Assembly: GCA_913056345.1 (NCBI GenBank)
Contig: CAJXMH010000015.1
Coordinates: 1 to 64,000 of the forward strand
Source of the DNA: an uncultured Flavobacteriales bacterium
GTDB lineage: Bacteria; Bacteroidota; Bacteroidia; Flavobacteriales_E; Vicingaceae
Reading direction: 5' to 3'
Length of the DNA stretch: 64,000 bases
Positions 1-7,900 of this stretch are shown in pieces. Positions within the stretch are counted from its first letter, which is position 1. Each line of letters begins with the position of its first letter. The position numbers and the translations under genes were made by a program. A model generated the notes under the pieces. It did not search any database. It was not told the DNA's origin and was given only the letters and a program-made list of their open reading frames with translations.

Positions 1-11
1 TTAACAAATAA

Positions 12-95
12 GGTATCTGTCTCCCTTCGACCGCATTACCGGCATCAGGTTCAACGGGTATGATCTCAGCCTTAAAGGCACCCCAACGAGATAGG
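12..95 (-). promoter_or_regulatory. TPP (thiamine pyrophosphate) riboswitch
   Basis: Read on the minus strand, the element has the conserved THI-box parts in order: GGGGTGCC (84-77), CTGAGAT followed by ACCC, GAACCTGAT, and AGGGAGA near the 3' end. A short P1 helix can form between TATCT (93-89) and AGATA (18-14). These are the pyrimidine-sensing and pyrophosphate-sensing arms of the TPP aptamer. The regulated gene starts left of position 1 and is not visible; in Bacteroidota such riboswitches usually precede thiamine biosynthesis genes or a thiamine TonB-dependent receptor. The 3' expression platform is cut off, so transcriptional versus translational control cannot be told. Confidence 0.95.
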
Positions 96-96
96 T

Positions 97-127
97 CAAA
101 ATTAAGATTTGAATTTGGAATCTAAAA
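97..127 (-). promoter_or_regulatory. Promoter for the TPP riboswitch transcript
   Basis: A perfect Bacteroidota -7 box, TAATTTTG, lies at 104-97 on the minus strand. Its first three bases are the TAA stop codon of the upstream kinase gene. A TTTT at 127-124 (consensus TTTG) sits 19 nt upstream as a -33 element. Transcription would begin about 4-5 nt after the box, at about 93-92, which is the first base of the riboswitch P1 helix. Boxes were matched by eye. Confidence 0.55.
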
Positions 128-626
128 TTTTAAGAGCAGCTTTTAATCGATTTTTTCCACTGCCTTCAACAACAGCAAATTCATCACCATTTTCTTTGAG
201 TTCTTTTTTATAGAGCTCAAAAAGCTCCATTCTATCCTCTATTGAAGGGTTCTCTCTTAGTGGGTCTTCTTCATAAATAAGATCAGGTTTTAGAAGTAGA
301 TGAAGGTTGTAAGCTCTAGAATGATGGAGTTGAACGATTCTTTGGTCAACCTTTCCATACTTGTAAAGACTCCAAATTTTGATAACCAATAAATTGGTGT
401 CAAAAAATACCAGCCCACTTGCTTCTTTAATAGCCTCATCTTCGGCATTTAATTGGCCAACTGCTATTTTCAAAAGGTCATCTTTTTTGTATGATAAACC
501 GATGTTTTGTAAGTATTCTCGGGCAAACTCCTTGGCAAATACGCTTCGGTAATGTTGCGCTAGTTCGTAAGCTAAACGTGTTTTGCCGCTCGCTTCAGGC
601 CCTACTATAGCAACCTTTTTAAGCAT
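102..626 (-). CDS. NadR/Ttd14-type P-loop ATPase, probable ribosylnicotinamide (or thiamine) kinase
   Basis: 174 residues from the chosen start. A Walker A motif (GPEASGKT) lies within the first 15 residues, followed by an AAA_28/NadR-like kinase fold with a FFDTNLL segment near residue 75 (Walker B/substrate region) and a YEEDPLRENP loop near residue 120. NadR-type domains phosphorylate nicotinamide riboside. I start at the ATG at 626, because translation then begins MLKKVAIVGPE; this overlaps the end of pnuC by 8 nt, a typical coupled arrangement. An in-frame ATG at 659 adds 11 unlikely residues. Together with PnuC it forms an uptake-and-trap pair: import of an unphosphorylated vitamin, then phosphorylation. 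The adjacent TPP riboswitch leaves open that the substrate is thiamine, not nicotinamide riboside. Confidence 0.8.
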   Translation of the reverse strand: MLKKVAIVGPEASGKTRLAYELAQHYRSVFAKEFAREYLQNIGLSYKKDDLLKIAVGQLNAEDEAIKEASGLVFFDTNLLVIKIWSLYKYGKVDQRIVQLHHSRAYNLHLLLKPDLIYEEDPLRENPSIEDRMELFELYKKELKENGDEFAVVEGSGKNRLKAALKILDSKFKS

Positions 627-1215
627 AACCGAGTTTTTTTCTCCATTGCACATAGCCATTTATAGCTATAATGGTGTAAACAAGAAATAATCCTGATGTC
701 AATAATAGTCCTTTCTCGAAGTACATAAGCATGGCAATGAAGTCTACTACAATCCAAATTAGCCAGTTTTCAATTACTTTTTTAACCACCAAAAAGGTGG
801 CCAAAACAGCATAAACTGTGGTAATGGCATCCCAATAAGGTAAAGCTGCATCGGTATATGATGCGCTGAAACCAAGCATAAGGCTAATTGCTAATGCTAA
901 TAAAAGCCAGATCACGAACTTTTTTAAAGACATGGAATTGACATTTAGGCTTTTTCCAGACCTTTTGTTGCTCCATGCAAACCAGCCATAAACAGACATA
1001 ACAACATAATAGAGGTTGATGAAGCTGTCAAAATAATATTTCAATATAGTGGCTAAGTATACGTAGATGGCGGAGCTAATTAGTCCGAAAACAAAGCACC
1101 ACTTGCTGCCTTTGCTTGCTAAAACAACATAAGCTAAAGCAGTTAAAACGGCCAATACTTCTAGGGCATTGAAGTTGCTACTTTCTTTTAAGAGTTGATC
1201 GATCAGCTCAGTCAT
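619..1215 (-). CDS. pnuC: PnuC-family vitamin transporter (nicotinamide riboside or thiamine, PnuT)
   Basis: 198 residues with about seven predicted membrane segments. The GWFAW sequence near residue 78 matches the WxxW substrate-binding motif of PnuC transporters, and a second aromatic cluster (ENWLIWIVVDF) lies near residue 150. PnuC proteins are facilitators for unphosphorylated B-vitamins and depend on an intracellular kinase to trap the substrate; that kinase is the next, overlapping gene. The gene lies 11 nt after the GGGP synthase gene, so all appear co-transcribed. Family membership is clear; whether it carries nicotinamide riboside (PnuC) or thiamine (PnuT) cannot be decided here, and the TPP riboswitch downstream makes thiamine a real option. 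Confidence 0.88.
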   Translation of the reverse strand: MTELIDQLLKESSNFNALEVLAVLTALAYVVLASKGSKWCFVFGLISSAIYVYLATILKYYFDSFINLYYVVMSVYGWFAWSNKRSGKSLNVNSMSLKKFVIWLLLALAISLMLGFSASYTDAALPYWDAITTVYAVLATFLVVKKVIENWLIWIVVDFIAMLMYFEKGLLLTSGLFLVYTIIAINGYVQWRKKLGYA

Positions 1216-1226
1216 TAGACTATAAG

Positions 1227-1973
1227 CTAGGCATTAGCCGACCTAAAGGATGCTAGTTCTTTGGCTAGCTTGTCGTTTTTTTCAAATGCGTCTCCGATTA
1301 CCACCACGTCAGCTCCTGCTTCATAGGCCTGGTTGAGCTGAGCTGCAGTTCTGATTCCGCCACCGACAATAATTGGAGTATTGGTGTATTCCCGCACTTT
1401 TTCGATCAGATTTGTTGGAATACTATTTTGGGCGCCACTTCCTCCGTCTAGGTAAGTGATTTGCATACCCATATATTGACCAGCTAAAGCGGTGCTGGCT
1501 GCTATTTCGCTTTTATTGGCGGGGATTGGGCTTGAATTACTAATGTAAGAGGCTGTTGTAGGCGCTCCTGAATCAATGAGAAGGTACGCTGTAGAAATTA
1601 CCTCTAATGCAGTCTTTTTAATGTAAGGAGCGGCAATCACTTGATTACCAATCAACATTTCGGGGTTTCTGCTGGAAAGCAATGAAAGAAAGAGTATGGC
1701 GTCAGCCTCCTCTGCGATCTGATTTGAGCTACCAGGAAAAATGACTACCGGCTTTGTAGTCAACTGTTTTAGTTTATTAATGGTTTTTCTGAGATCGCCA
1801 TCAGTTAATAAGCTTCCGCCAACTAAAAATAGATCAACCTTCAAAGGGGCTGTTTTTTCTATCAGAAGTTCTAAATAGCTGTCACTTGCCTTATCAGGAT
1901 CAATTAAAATAGCCAATTGCTTTTCGCCTTTCTGAGCGCTTGATATAATGCTATTTAATGTAGATGTGTTCAA
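1227..1973 (-). CDS. Geranylgeranylglyceryl phosphate synthase-like protein (PcrB/GGGPS family)
   Basis: 248 residues, a TIM-barrel prenyltransferase. Visible family motifs are ILIDPDK near residue 23, FLVGGSLLTDG near 50, VIFPGSSNQI near 78, TYLDGGSGA near 174 and VGGGIRTAAQ near 203, the last two being phosphate-binding loops. The family joins a polyprenyl diphosphate to sn-glycerol-1-phosphate through an ether bond, the first step of archaeal lipid synthesis; many Bacteroidota encode a group II member of poorly known cellular role. It lies between a phosphopantetheinyl transferase gene (22 nt upstream) and pnuC (11 nt downstream), probably in one operon. Prenyl chain length and the true product cannot be read from the sequence. 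Confidence 0.9.
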   Translation of the reverse strand: MNTSTLNSIISSAQKGEKQLAILIDPDKASDSYLELLIEKTAPLKVDLFLVGGSLLTDGDLRKTINKLKQLTTKPVVIFPGSSNQIAEEADAILFLSLLSSRNPEMLIGNQVIAAPYIKKTALEVISTAYLLIDSGAPTTASYISNSSPIPANKSEIAASTALAGQYMGMQITYLDGGSGAQNSIPTNLIEKVREYTNTPIIVGGGIRTAAQLNQAYEAGADVVVIGDAFEKNDKLAKELASFRSANA

Positions 1974-1995
1974 AAGTAAAACCTAAGGTGCAATA

Positions 1996-2652
1996 TTAAG
2001 AATTCAATAAATAAGCTAATACATAATTATCTATCATTTCTACATGTAGTTGATAAGAAGACACTTGATCTACATTGATAATCTTAGCTTTAGCGAGTAT
2101 TGTCTTGTCTTTAGAGCTTATGCTTTCAATCAGAAAGTTTGGTTTTAAAAAGAGTTCTTGGTTCCCATTAATCTTGAAAAGGGCCTCTTTCAGACTCCAC
2201 AAATAGGTTAATTCCGTCTCATTGTTTTCATCAATCAGAGCAAGTTCGCTTGGGTTGAGAAATTTATTTTTTATCCGTTTAATCTTAGGAGTTATGAGTT
2301 GAATATCTACTGCAGTAGGGTAGTGCTTGGAGACTGATACGGCTATTCGTTCATGCGAATGGGAAATGGAAAGGTGATCATTAGAGTCTTTTAAAAATGG
2401 TTTACCATTTGAATGATATTGTACATCCTGAAAGTCGGGTAGTAAAAAGTTCAACAAATAACGTACGCTCATCCACTCAACTTTTCTTTTCGGATTTTTA
2501 TAATGATCCAGTCTATTTTGTTCAAGATTTTTTTCACGAACAAACGAAAACAACTTTGCCTCTTGCTTGTAATCAATATTTGAATAAGCAACAAAATGCG
2601 AGTCAGAAACAGCAATCTTTTTATAATCCATATTTATAAGCTTACTAACCAA
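1996..2652 (-). CDS. 4'-phosphopantetheinyl transferase superfamily protein
   Basis: 218 residues of the Sfp/AcpT superfamily. The hallmark motifs are present: SISHSHE near residue 95, AVDIQ near 113 (Mg-binding Asp) and WSLKEALFK near 152. Such enzymes move phosphopantetheine from CoA to a carrier-protein serine; the likely target is the fatty-acid acyl carrier protein. Start choice is open: ATG at 2652 (MVSKLINMDYKK) or the internal ATG at 2631. A minus-strand -7 box TAATTTTG at 2685-2678 is compatible with either. It is divergent from ahcY with only 43 bp between the start codons and heads the operon that runs to the NadR-like kinase. Confidence 0.9.
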   Translation of the reverse strand: MVSKLINMDYKKIAVSDSHFVAYSNIDYKQEAKLFSFVREKNLEQNRLDHYKNPKRKVEWMSVRYLLNFLLPDFQDVQYHSNGKPFLKDSNDHLSISHSHERIAVSVSKHYPTAVDIQLITPKIKRIKNKFLNPSELALIDENNETELTYLWSLKEALFKINGNQELFLKPNFLIESISSKDKTILAKAKIINVDQVSSYQLHVEMIDNYVLAYLLNS

Positions 2653-2664
2653 TAGATTAATTAG

Positions 2665-2672
2665 TAAATTTG
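2665..2672 (+). promoter_or_regulatory. -7 promoter box for ahcY
   Basis: TAAATTTG is a perfect match to the Bacteroidota -7 consensus TAnnTTTG, 23 nt before the ahcY start. No convincing -33 TTTG is seen about 20 nt upstream. It lies 5 nt from the opposing box for the phosphopantetheinyl transferase operon. Confidence 0.55.
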
Positions 2673-2677
2673 CACCC

Positions 2678-2685
2678 CAAAATTA
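2678..2685 (-). promoter_or_regulatory. -7 promoter box for the phosphopantetheinyl transferase operon
   Basis: On the minus strand the bases read TAATTTTG, a perfect TAnnTTTG match, 25 nt from the ATG at 2652. It points away from the ahcY box at 2665-2672, so the two RNA polymerase footprints would overlap and compete. Confidence 0.45.
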
Positions 2686-2695
2686 AAATAAACAC

Positions 2696-4012
2696 ATGAG
2701 TACAACATCAGTAGAATATTTACCTTACAAAGTAAAAGACATTTCCCTTGCAGAATGGGGAAGAAGAGAAATTGATTTGGCAGAAGCAGAAATGCCAGGT
2801 TTAATGTCCTTAAGAGAAGAGTATGGCAAGGAGCAACCTTTAAAAGGATCTCGAATTGCAGGTTGTTTGCACATGACCATTCAAACTGCGGTTTTAATTG
2901 AAACGCTAGTAGCATTAGGGGCTGAGGTAACTTGGTCATCTTGTAATATCTTCTCAACTCAAGACCATGCAGCAGCTGCAATTGCAGCTGCAGGAATTCC
3001 TGTTTACGCATGGAAGGGTATGACCGATGAAGAATTTGATTGGTGTATCGAGCAAACGCTTTTCTTTGGAAAAGACAGAAAGCCGCTTAACATGATTTTA
3101 GATGACGGTGGTGATTTGACCAATATGGTTTTCGATAATTACCCAGAATTGGTAGAGGAAATAAGAGGATTGTCTGAAGAAACTACCACAGGGGTGCATA
3201 GACTTTATGAGAGAGAGCGAAACGGAACTCTTGTTATGCCTGCTATCAACGTAAATGATTCTGTAACGAAGTCAAAGTTTGATAATAAGTATGGTTGTAA
3301 AGAATCTTTAGTAGATGCAATAAGAAGAGCAACTGATGTAATGATTGCAGGAAAAGTTGCAGTAGTTGCAGGATATGGTGATGTTGGTAAAGGATCTGCT
3401 CAATCATTAAGAGGAGCAGGAGCGAGAGTAATCGTTACTGAGGTTGATCCAATTTGTGCTTTGCAAGCTGCCATGGATGGTTTTGAAGTGAAGAAAATGA
3501 TCAATGCGGTAGACGAGGTTGACATAGTTGTAACTGCAACTGGTAATAAAGACATTATTGCTGAAGAGCACTTTGTCAAAATGAAAGACAAAACTATTGT
3601 TTGTAATATCGGGCATTTCGATAATGAGATCGATGTTGCTTACTTAGAAAAAGAGCATGGTTCAACCAAGGTTGAGATCAAGCCTCAGGTGGATAAATAC
3701 ACCATCAATGGCAAAGATATCATCTTATTAGCGCAAGGTAGATTAGTAAATTTAGGTTGTGCAACAGGACATCCATCATTTGTTATGTCAAACTCTTTTA
3801 CAAACCAGACTTTGGCTCAAATTGAGCTTTGGAACCGTAGTGGTGACTATGAGAATAAAGTATACACCCTTCCAAAGCATCTTGATGAGAAAGTTGCGGC
3901 TTTACACTTAGAGAAGATAGGTGTTGAGTTAGAGGAACTAAGAAAAGATCAAGCCGATTACATTGGTGTAAAAGTAGAAGGACCTTACAAACCAGAATAC
4001 TACAGATACTAA
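2696..4012 (+). CDS. ahcY: Adenosylhomocysteinase (S-adenosyl-L-homocysteine hydrolase)
   Basis: 438 residues, full length. It hydrolyses S-adenosylhomocysteine to adenosine and homocysteine, closing the methyl cycle. Visible family features are [13 protein letters not shown] near residue 58, [16 protein letters not shown] near 81, the Rossmann NAD motif [11 protein letters not shown] near 225, [11 protein letters not shown] near 303 and the C-terminal KxxxYRY tail that completes the NAD site of the neighbouring subunit. The start codon follows a strong -7 box, and a clean terminator hairpin follows the stop, so it is monocistronic. The protein is cytoplasmic and normally a tetramer. Confidence 0.98.
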   Translation: MSTTSVEYLPYKVKDISLAEWGRREIDLAEAEMPGLMSLREEYGKEQPLKGSRIAGCLHMTIQTAVLIETLVALGAEVTWSSCNIFSTQDHAAAAIAAAGIPVYAWKGMTDEEFDWCIEQTLFFGKDRKPLNMILDDGGDLTNMVFDNYPELVEEIRGLSEETTTGVHRLYERERNGTLVMPAINVNDSVTKSKFDNKYGCKESLVDAIRRATDVMIAGKVAVVAGYGDVGKGSAQSLRGAGARVIVTEVDPICALQAAMDGFEVKKMINAVDEVDIVVTATGNKDIIAEEHFVKMKDKTIVCNIGHFDNEIDVAYLEKEHGSTKVEIKPQVDKYTINGKDIILLAQGRLVNLGCATGHPSFVMSNSFTNQTLAQIELWNRSGDYENKVYTLPKHLDEKVAALHLEKIGVELEELRKDQADYIGVKVEGPYKPEYYRY

Positions 4013-4035
4013 TAGTTTAATTCATAAGCATCAAG

Positions 4036-4066
4036 AAAGGGAAAGTTAAAAGCTTTCCCTTTTTTT
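4036..4066 (+). terminator. Rho-independent terminator of ahcY
   Basis: A perfect 10-bp stem, AAAGGGAAAG (4036-4045) and CTTTCCCTTT (4053-4062), has a 7-nt loop and runs into a T tract. It lies between ahcY and the convergent lipoprotein gene and may serve both. Confidence 0.85.
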
Positions 4067-4508
4067 AGTTAAACACCCTAAGGATACTCCCGTCAAAAGA
4101 GGTATTGTACTGCTTTAAAGGTTGAACGGCAGGTGGTCTTGTTACGCCGCCATCAGTCAGTAAAAAAGAAGAGCCGCAACAGTCGTCACTAGCGGTTATG
4201 TTATTGGGGTCAACACTCACAAGCGCACAGGTGCTAGAAGGGTTGAAGGTGCAATGGCGATCATAGGCTTTGAAGCTTTCGTTGTCGCTACGGTATAGGA
4301 TTATTCCTCTTGACCCTCCTGATACATATACCCAGCCTCCAATATTTTGAAGATTCAGGTATGCAGGATCGTTCACTGCAATAGTAAAGTTTACCTCTAC
4401 TAATGGAATGTTGTTGTTTTCAGTATCATCCTCGCAACCACTAAAAAACAGGCTAATAAAAAGGAAAAACCCCAAATGAGAGAAGAAGTCTTTTATAGGC
4501 TTATACAA
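4065..4508 (-). CDS. Rieske-fold-like lipoprotein without standard iron-sulfur ligands
   Basis: 147 residues from a TTG start at 4508. This start gives a compact lipoprotein signal: two lysines, a hydrophobic core, then LFFSGC with the lipobox Cys near residue 25. An in-frame ATG at 4550 would add 14 residues, but a perfect -7 box (TATCTTTG, 4535-4528) lies inside that extension, so the ATG would sit upstream of the promoter. The mature part resembles Bacteroidota Rieske-like lipoproteins (GGWVYVSGG, AYDRHCTFNPSSTC, CCGSSFLLTDGG, PLKQY). True Rieske proteins bind 2Fe-2S through CxH and CxxH; here I see C-x7-C and CC, so metal binding is doubtful. Function unknown. Confidence 0.6.
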   Translation of the reverse strand: MYKPIKDFFSHLGFFLFISLFFSGCEDDTENNNIPLVEVNFTIAVNDPAYLNLQNIGGWVYVSGGSRGIILYRSDNESFKAYDRHCTFNPSSTCALVSVDPNNITASDDCCGSSFLLTDGGVTRPPAVQPLKQYNTSFDGSILRVFN

Positions 4509-4527
4509 AGTGCTTACTTTAGTCGCC

Positions 4528-4535
4528 CAAAGATA
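4528..4535 (-). promoter_or_regulatory. -7 promoter box for the Rieske-like lipoprotein gene
   Basis: The minus strand reads TATCTTTG, a perfect TAnnTTTG match, 19 nt before the TTG start at 4508. This placement is the main reason for preferring the TTG over the ATG at 4550. No clear -33 element is visible. Confidence 0.45.
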
Positions 4536-4558
4536 ATCACAACAATTCATCTTGTCTC

Positions 4559-4858
4559 ATGTATAAAAATCGGTTGATTCCAGGCATCATTTTTTTATTC
4601 TTTTGTGTCTTTCAATTAAACGCTTCTGCTCAATCCGCAAAAAAGGTTGAGAAATCAGTAAATAAAAGAACAGAGCAGCTAGAGAAACAAAAAGAAAACA
4701 AGGAAGAAGAGCAGAAAGCTGAAATAGAAGCAGCGAAGCAAAGACATATAGATTTACAAACTAAAGAAGTACGAAAGAGGATGAAAAAAAGTAGAAAAAA
4801 AGCGAATAAGTACAACAAGAAAAAGAAAGGATTCTTCCTCACAAGGTGGTTTCGTTAA
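4559..4858 (+). CDS. Small exported, highly basic coiled-coil protein of unknown function
   Basis: 99 residues. An N-terminal signal peptide (hydrophobic residues 8-22, ending LNASAQ) is followed by a charged Lys/Glu-rich helix with coiled-coil character (residues 26-70) and a very basic Lys/Arg tail ending FFLTRWFR. Small periplasmic proteins of this kind are frequent in Bacteroidota; I do not recognise a named family. Its ATG is only 8 bp from the alternative ATG (4550) of the opposite-strand lipoprotein gene. The compositional bias makes homology weak evidence, but the signal peptide supports a real gene. Confidence 0.65.
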   Translation: MYKNRLIPGIIFLFFCVFQLNASAQSAKKVEKSVNKRTEQLEKQKENKEEEQKAEIEAAKQRHIDLQTKEVRKRMKKSRKKANKYNKKKKGFFLTRWFR

Positions 4859-4914
4859 GCTAAACTTGTGATTTAGAACTGTTTGTTTAGGGGTAAATTA
4901 AGGACGTGTTAAGG

Positions 4915-4947
4915 TTTGTTATTTTTTTTATTAAATGTATATCTTTA
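4915..4947 (+). promoter_or_regulatory. Promoter of the TonB receptor / T9SS operon
   Basis: A -33 element TTTG (4915-4918) and a -7 box TATCTTTA (4940-4947, one mismatch to TAnnTTTG) are separated by 21 nt, the spacing typical of Bacteroidota housekeeping promoters. The start codon of the receptor gene is 47 nt further on. Confidence 0.6.
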
Positions 4948-4993
4948 CGCTCCTGTAGTTTTACGACCATTGTAAGAACATAAAACAACAATT

Positions 4994-7900
4994 ATGCTAA
5001 AAAAATTACTGTTGACGCTAGTGATAGCGTTTGGTTCAATCTTGTCTATTCACGCTCAAGTGGGACAAGGATCAATAAAAGGAGTTGTTAAAGATGGGGA
5101 CTCTGGTGAGCCCATTCCCTTTGCTAACGTAACTTTAATGAATGGCTCCGATCAAGTAATAGGAACCACAACTGATTTTGACGGTAGGTATACCTTGAAA
5201 CCTATTCCTCCGGGAACTTATGACCTTCAGGTGTCTTACGTTGGTTACCAAACGAAGCGAGTTGCTGGTATTTCAGTATCGTCAGATAAGATTACAAAAC
5301 AGAACTTAGAGATAACTGCAGGTGTTAAATTGGACGTTGTGGATATCGTTGAGTATAAAAAGCCCTTAATTGAACTTGATAAAACGACTTCTGAAGAAAC
5401 AAAAACAAGAGAACAGATTGAACGTATGGCCGTAAGGTCCGCAATTGACGTTGCTAAAACAGCAGGTAACGGAGTGGTTTCAAGGGACAATGGGTCAAAC
5501 ACCATGAACATGCGTGGTAGTAGAGGAAGCAATAACGTTACCTTTATTGATGGTATTAAAGTTATTGGATCTACTTCTTTACCCAAATCAGCAATTGAGG
5601 AGGTTACAGTAAAGACAGGAGGTTTGTCAGCACAGTATGGTGACGTTACTGGTGGTGTAACCTCTATTACTACAAGGGGAGCCTTGAAAGAGTATTTTGG
5701 AAATGTTGAAGTATTAACTTCAGGCTTTAAAGCTTCTGAAGGAAATGTTGTTGGTTTGGATAACTTTGGTTACAACCTTTTTGGTTTTAGCGCAGGTGGT
5801 CCAATCATTACGAAAAAAGATGACGAAGGCAATGTTAAAGATGCTCCATTAGGTTTCTTGTTGACAGGGGAGTACCGAACGATTTTAAATCCAAGACCAT
5901 CAGCAGTGCAATTGTATAAACCAAGAGACGCTGTGCAAGATGAAATTCACTCTGATCCATTGTTTACAGATGGCATCAATCCTGGAGTTTTCAAAAAAGC
6001 TGAGTTCCTCCGTTCAAGTGATTTTGAAGAAATCGATTATCAAAGAAATGTAGAATCTAAGCGACTAGTACTGAATGGAAAAATTGATATCAAGATCAAT
6101 GATTTATCCGCACTAGCGATTGGGGGTACTTTTGATCGTAGGGTTGGTAACAGCGATTCGAGAAACTTTCAACTATACAACTACTTTAACAACCCTCGCT
6201 CTACCGCCAATGATGTAAGAGCCTACGTTAGGTATACCCAGCGTTTTGCAAATGCGGAGACCGAAGAAGGGGAAGAAGATAATTCTATTGTAAAGAATGC
6301 TTTCTTTAGTATTCAGGCTGACTTCTCTAGAAGAACCACAGTTTTGGAGGATGAACGACACGAGGATAATTTCTTTAACTATGGACATGTTGGTCAATTT
6401 AATGCTATCACTGAGCCATCTTATGCTTTTGAAACAGGAAATGGTAATGGGGTTTTGCTTGATAATGGTCAGCGTTATATAGGCGATTTCTTGACTGCAT
6501 TTAACAGTCCGATCGCTTATAATTTCACTCCGGGAACCACAAATCCACTTTTAGCAAATTATACTAGTAGTTTTTACCAGTTTAGAGATCAGTTCCCTCA
6601 ATTTTATGATACAAGAGAAGATGTTGAAGGATTTGGTGGATTAGTAAATGGTAGTACAATTCCGAACAATGTGTACAACCTATGGAGTCACCCTGGTGCA
6701 GTCTTTAACTCTTACCAACAAACACAGCGCGATCAGTATCGTTTGAGTGGTATAGGTTCTGCAGACATTGGCGAGCATGCAATAATGCTTGGATTTGAGT
6801 ATGAGCAAAGAGTTACAAGCAATTACAGTTTAAATCCTTTAGGTTTATGGCAGTTAGGTAGAGGTTCTGTGAATAGTCACATAGAGCAAATAGACTCAAG
6901 CAACTATACGATTGTACAAGCCTCCTCTTTTCCTGAGATTACATTCGAAAGAGCGTATGCAGGAGATGCAAGAACTTATTTTGCTTACAACATGAGAAGG
7001 GCTTTAGGCTTACCTGTTGATGGAACTGATTTTATTGATTTTGACTCTTACGATATCAGCACTTATAAAATGGAATACTTTGCTGCTGAGCAATTAATTA
7101 ACCCTGCTAATAATGTTAACCTGCAATACAGAGGTTATGATCATTTGGGTAACAAGTTTACTGATCAGCCCAGCCTAGATGACTTCTTTAATCAGACAAA
7201 TGAATTAGGATTTAAAACCAGACCCGTAGCTGCTTATCAGCCAATTTATATTGCAGGATTTATTGAAGACAAATTTGCCTTTGACGATTTAGTTTTTAGA
7301 CTTGGATTGCGTTTGGATCGTTTTGATGCAAATCAGCCAGTGTTAAGGGATCAATTCTCGTTTTTCCCAACTAGAGACGTTGCTTATGCAAGAGGACAAG
7401 GCTTAACAAACGTTCCAGGAAATATTGGTGAAGATTACGTTGTTTATGTTTCTGATATTGAAAATCCTGGGGTTGAGAATGTAATTGGTTACCGCAATCC
7501 CGAAACGAACACCTTCTTTAATGCTACAGGTGAAGAACTCAATGATCCTACAGTTTTACAGGCAGGTGGTTCAATAGCGCCTTGGTTGCAAGACCCTTCA
7601 AGAAGAAGTGTTGTTGAAGATATGGATGCATCTTCTTTCGAGGATTACGAACCTCAGTACACTTTGATGCCAAGAATCTCCTTTTCATTCCCAATCTCTG
7701 ATGAGGCTACCTTCTTTGCCAACTACGATATTTTAACTCAGCGTCCAACAGGTAATGTGGCACTAGATCCAATTGATATTATTTATATCCAAAACCATAA
7801 TAGGATTTTAACGAACCCGAACCTGCGTCCAACAAGAACGATAAGTTATGAAATTGGGTTTAAACAAAAATTAACCAATAGTTCAGCTTTAACCCTCAAT

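Noticed and set aside
2397-3011. Frames of 80 and 116 codons overlapping the phosphopantetheinyl transferase and ahcY genes
   Set aside because: Opposite-strand shadows of clearly conserved genes.
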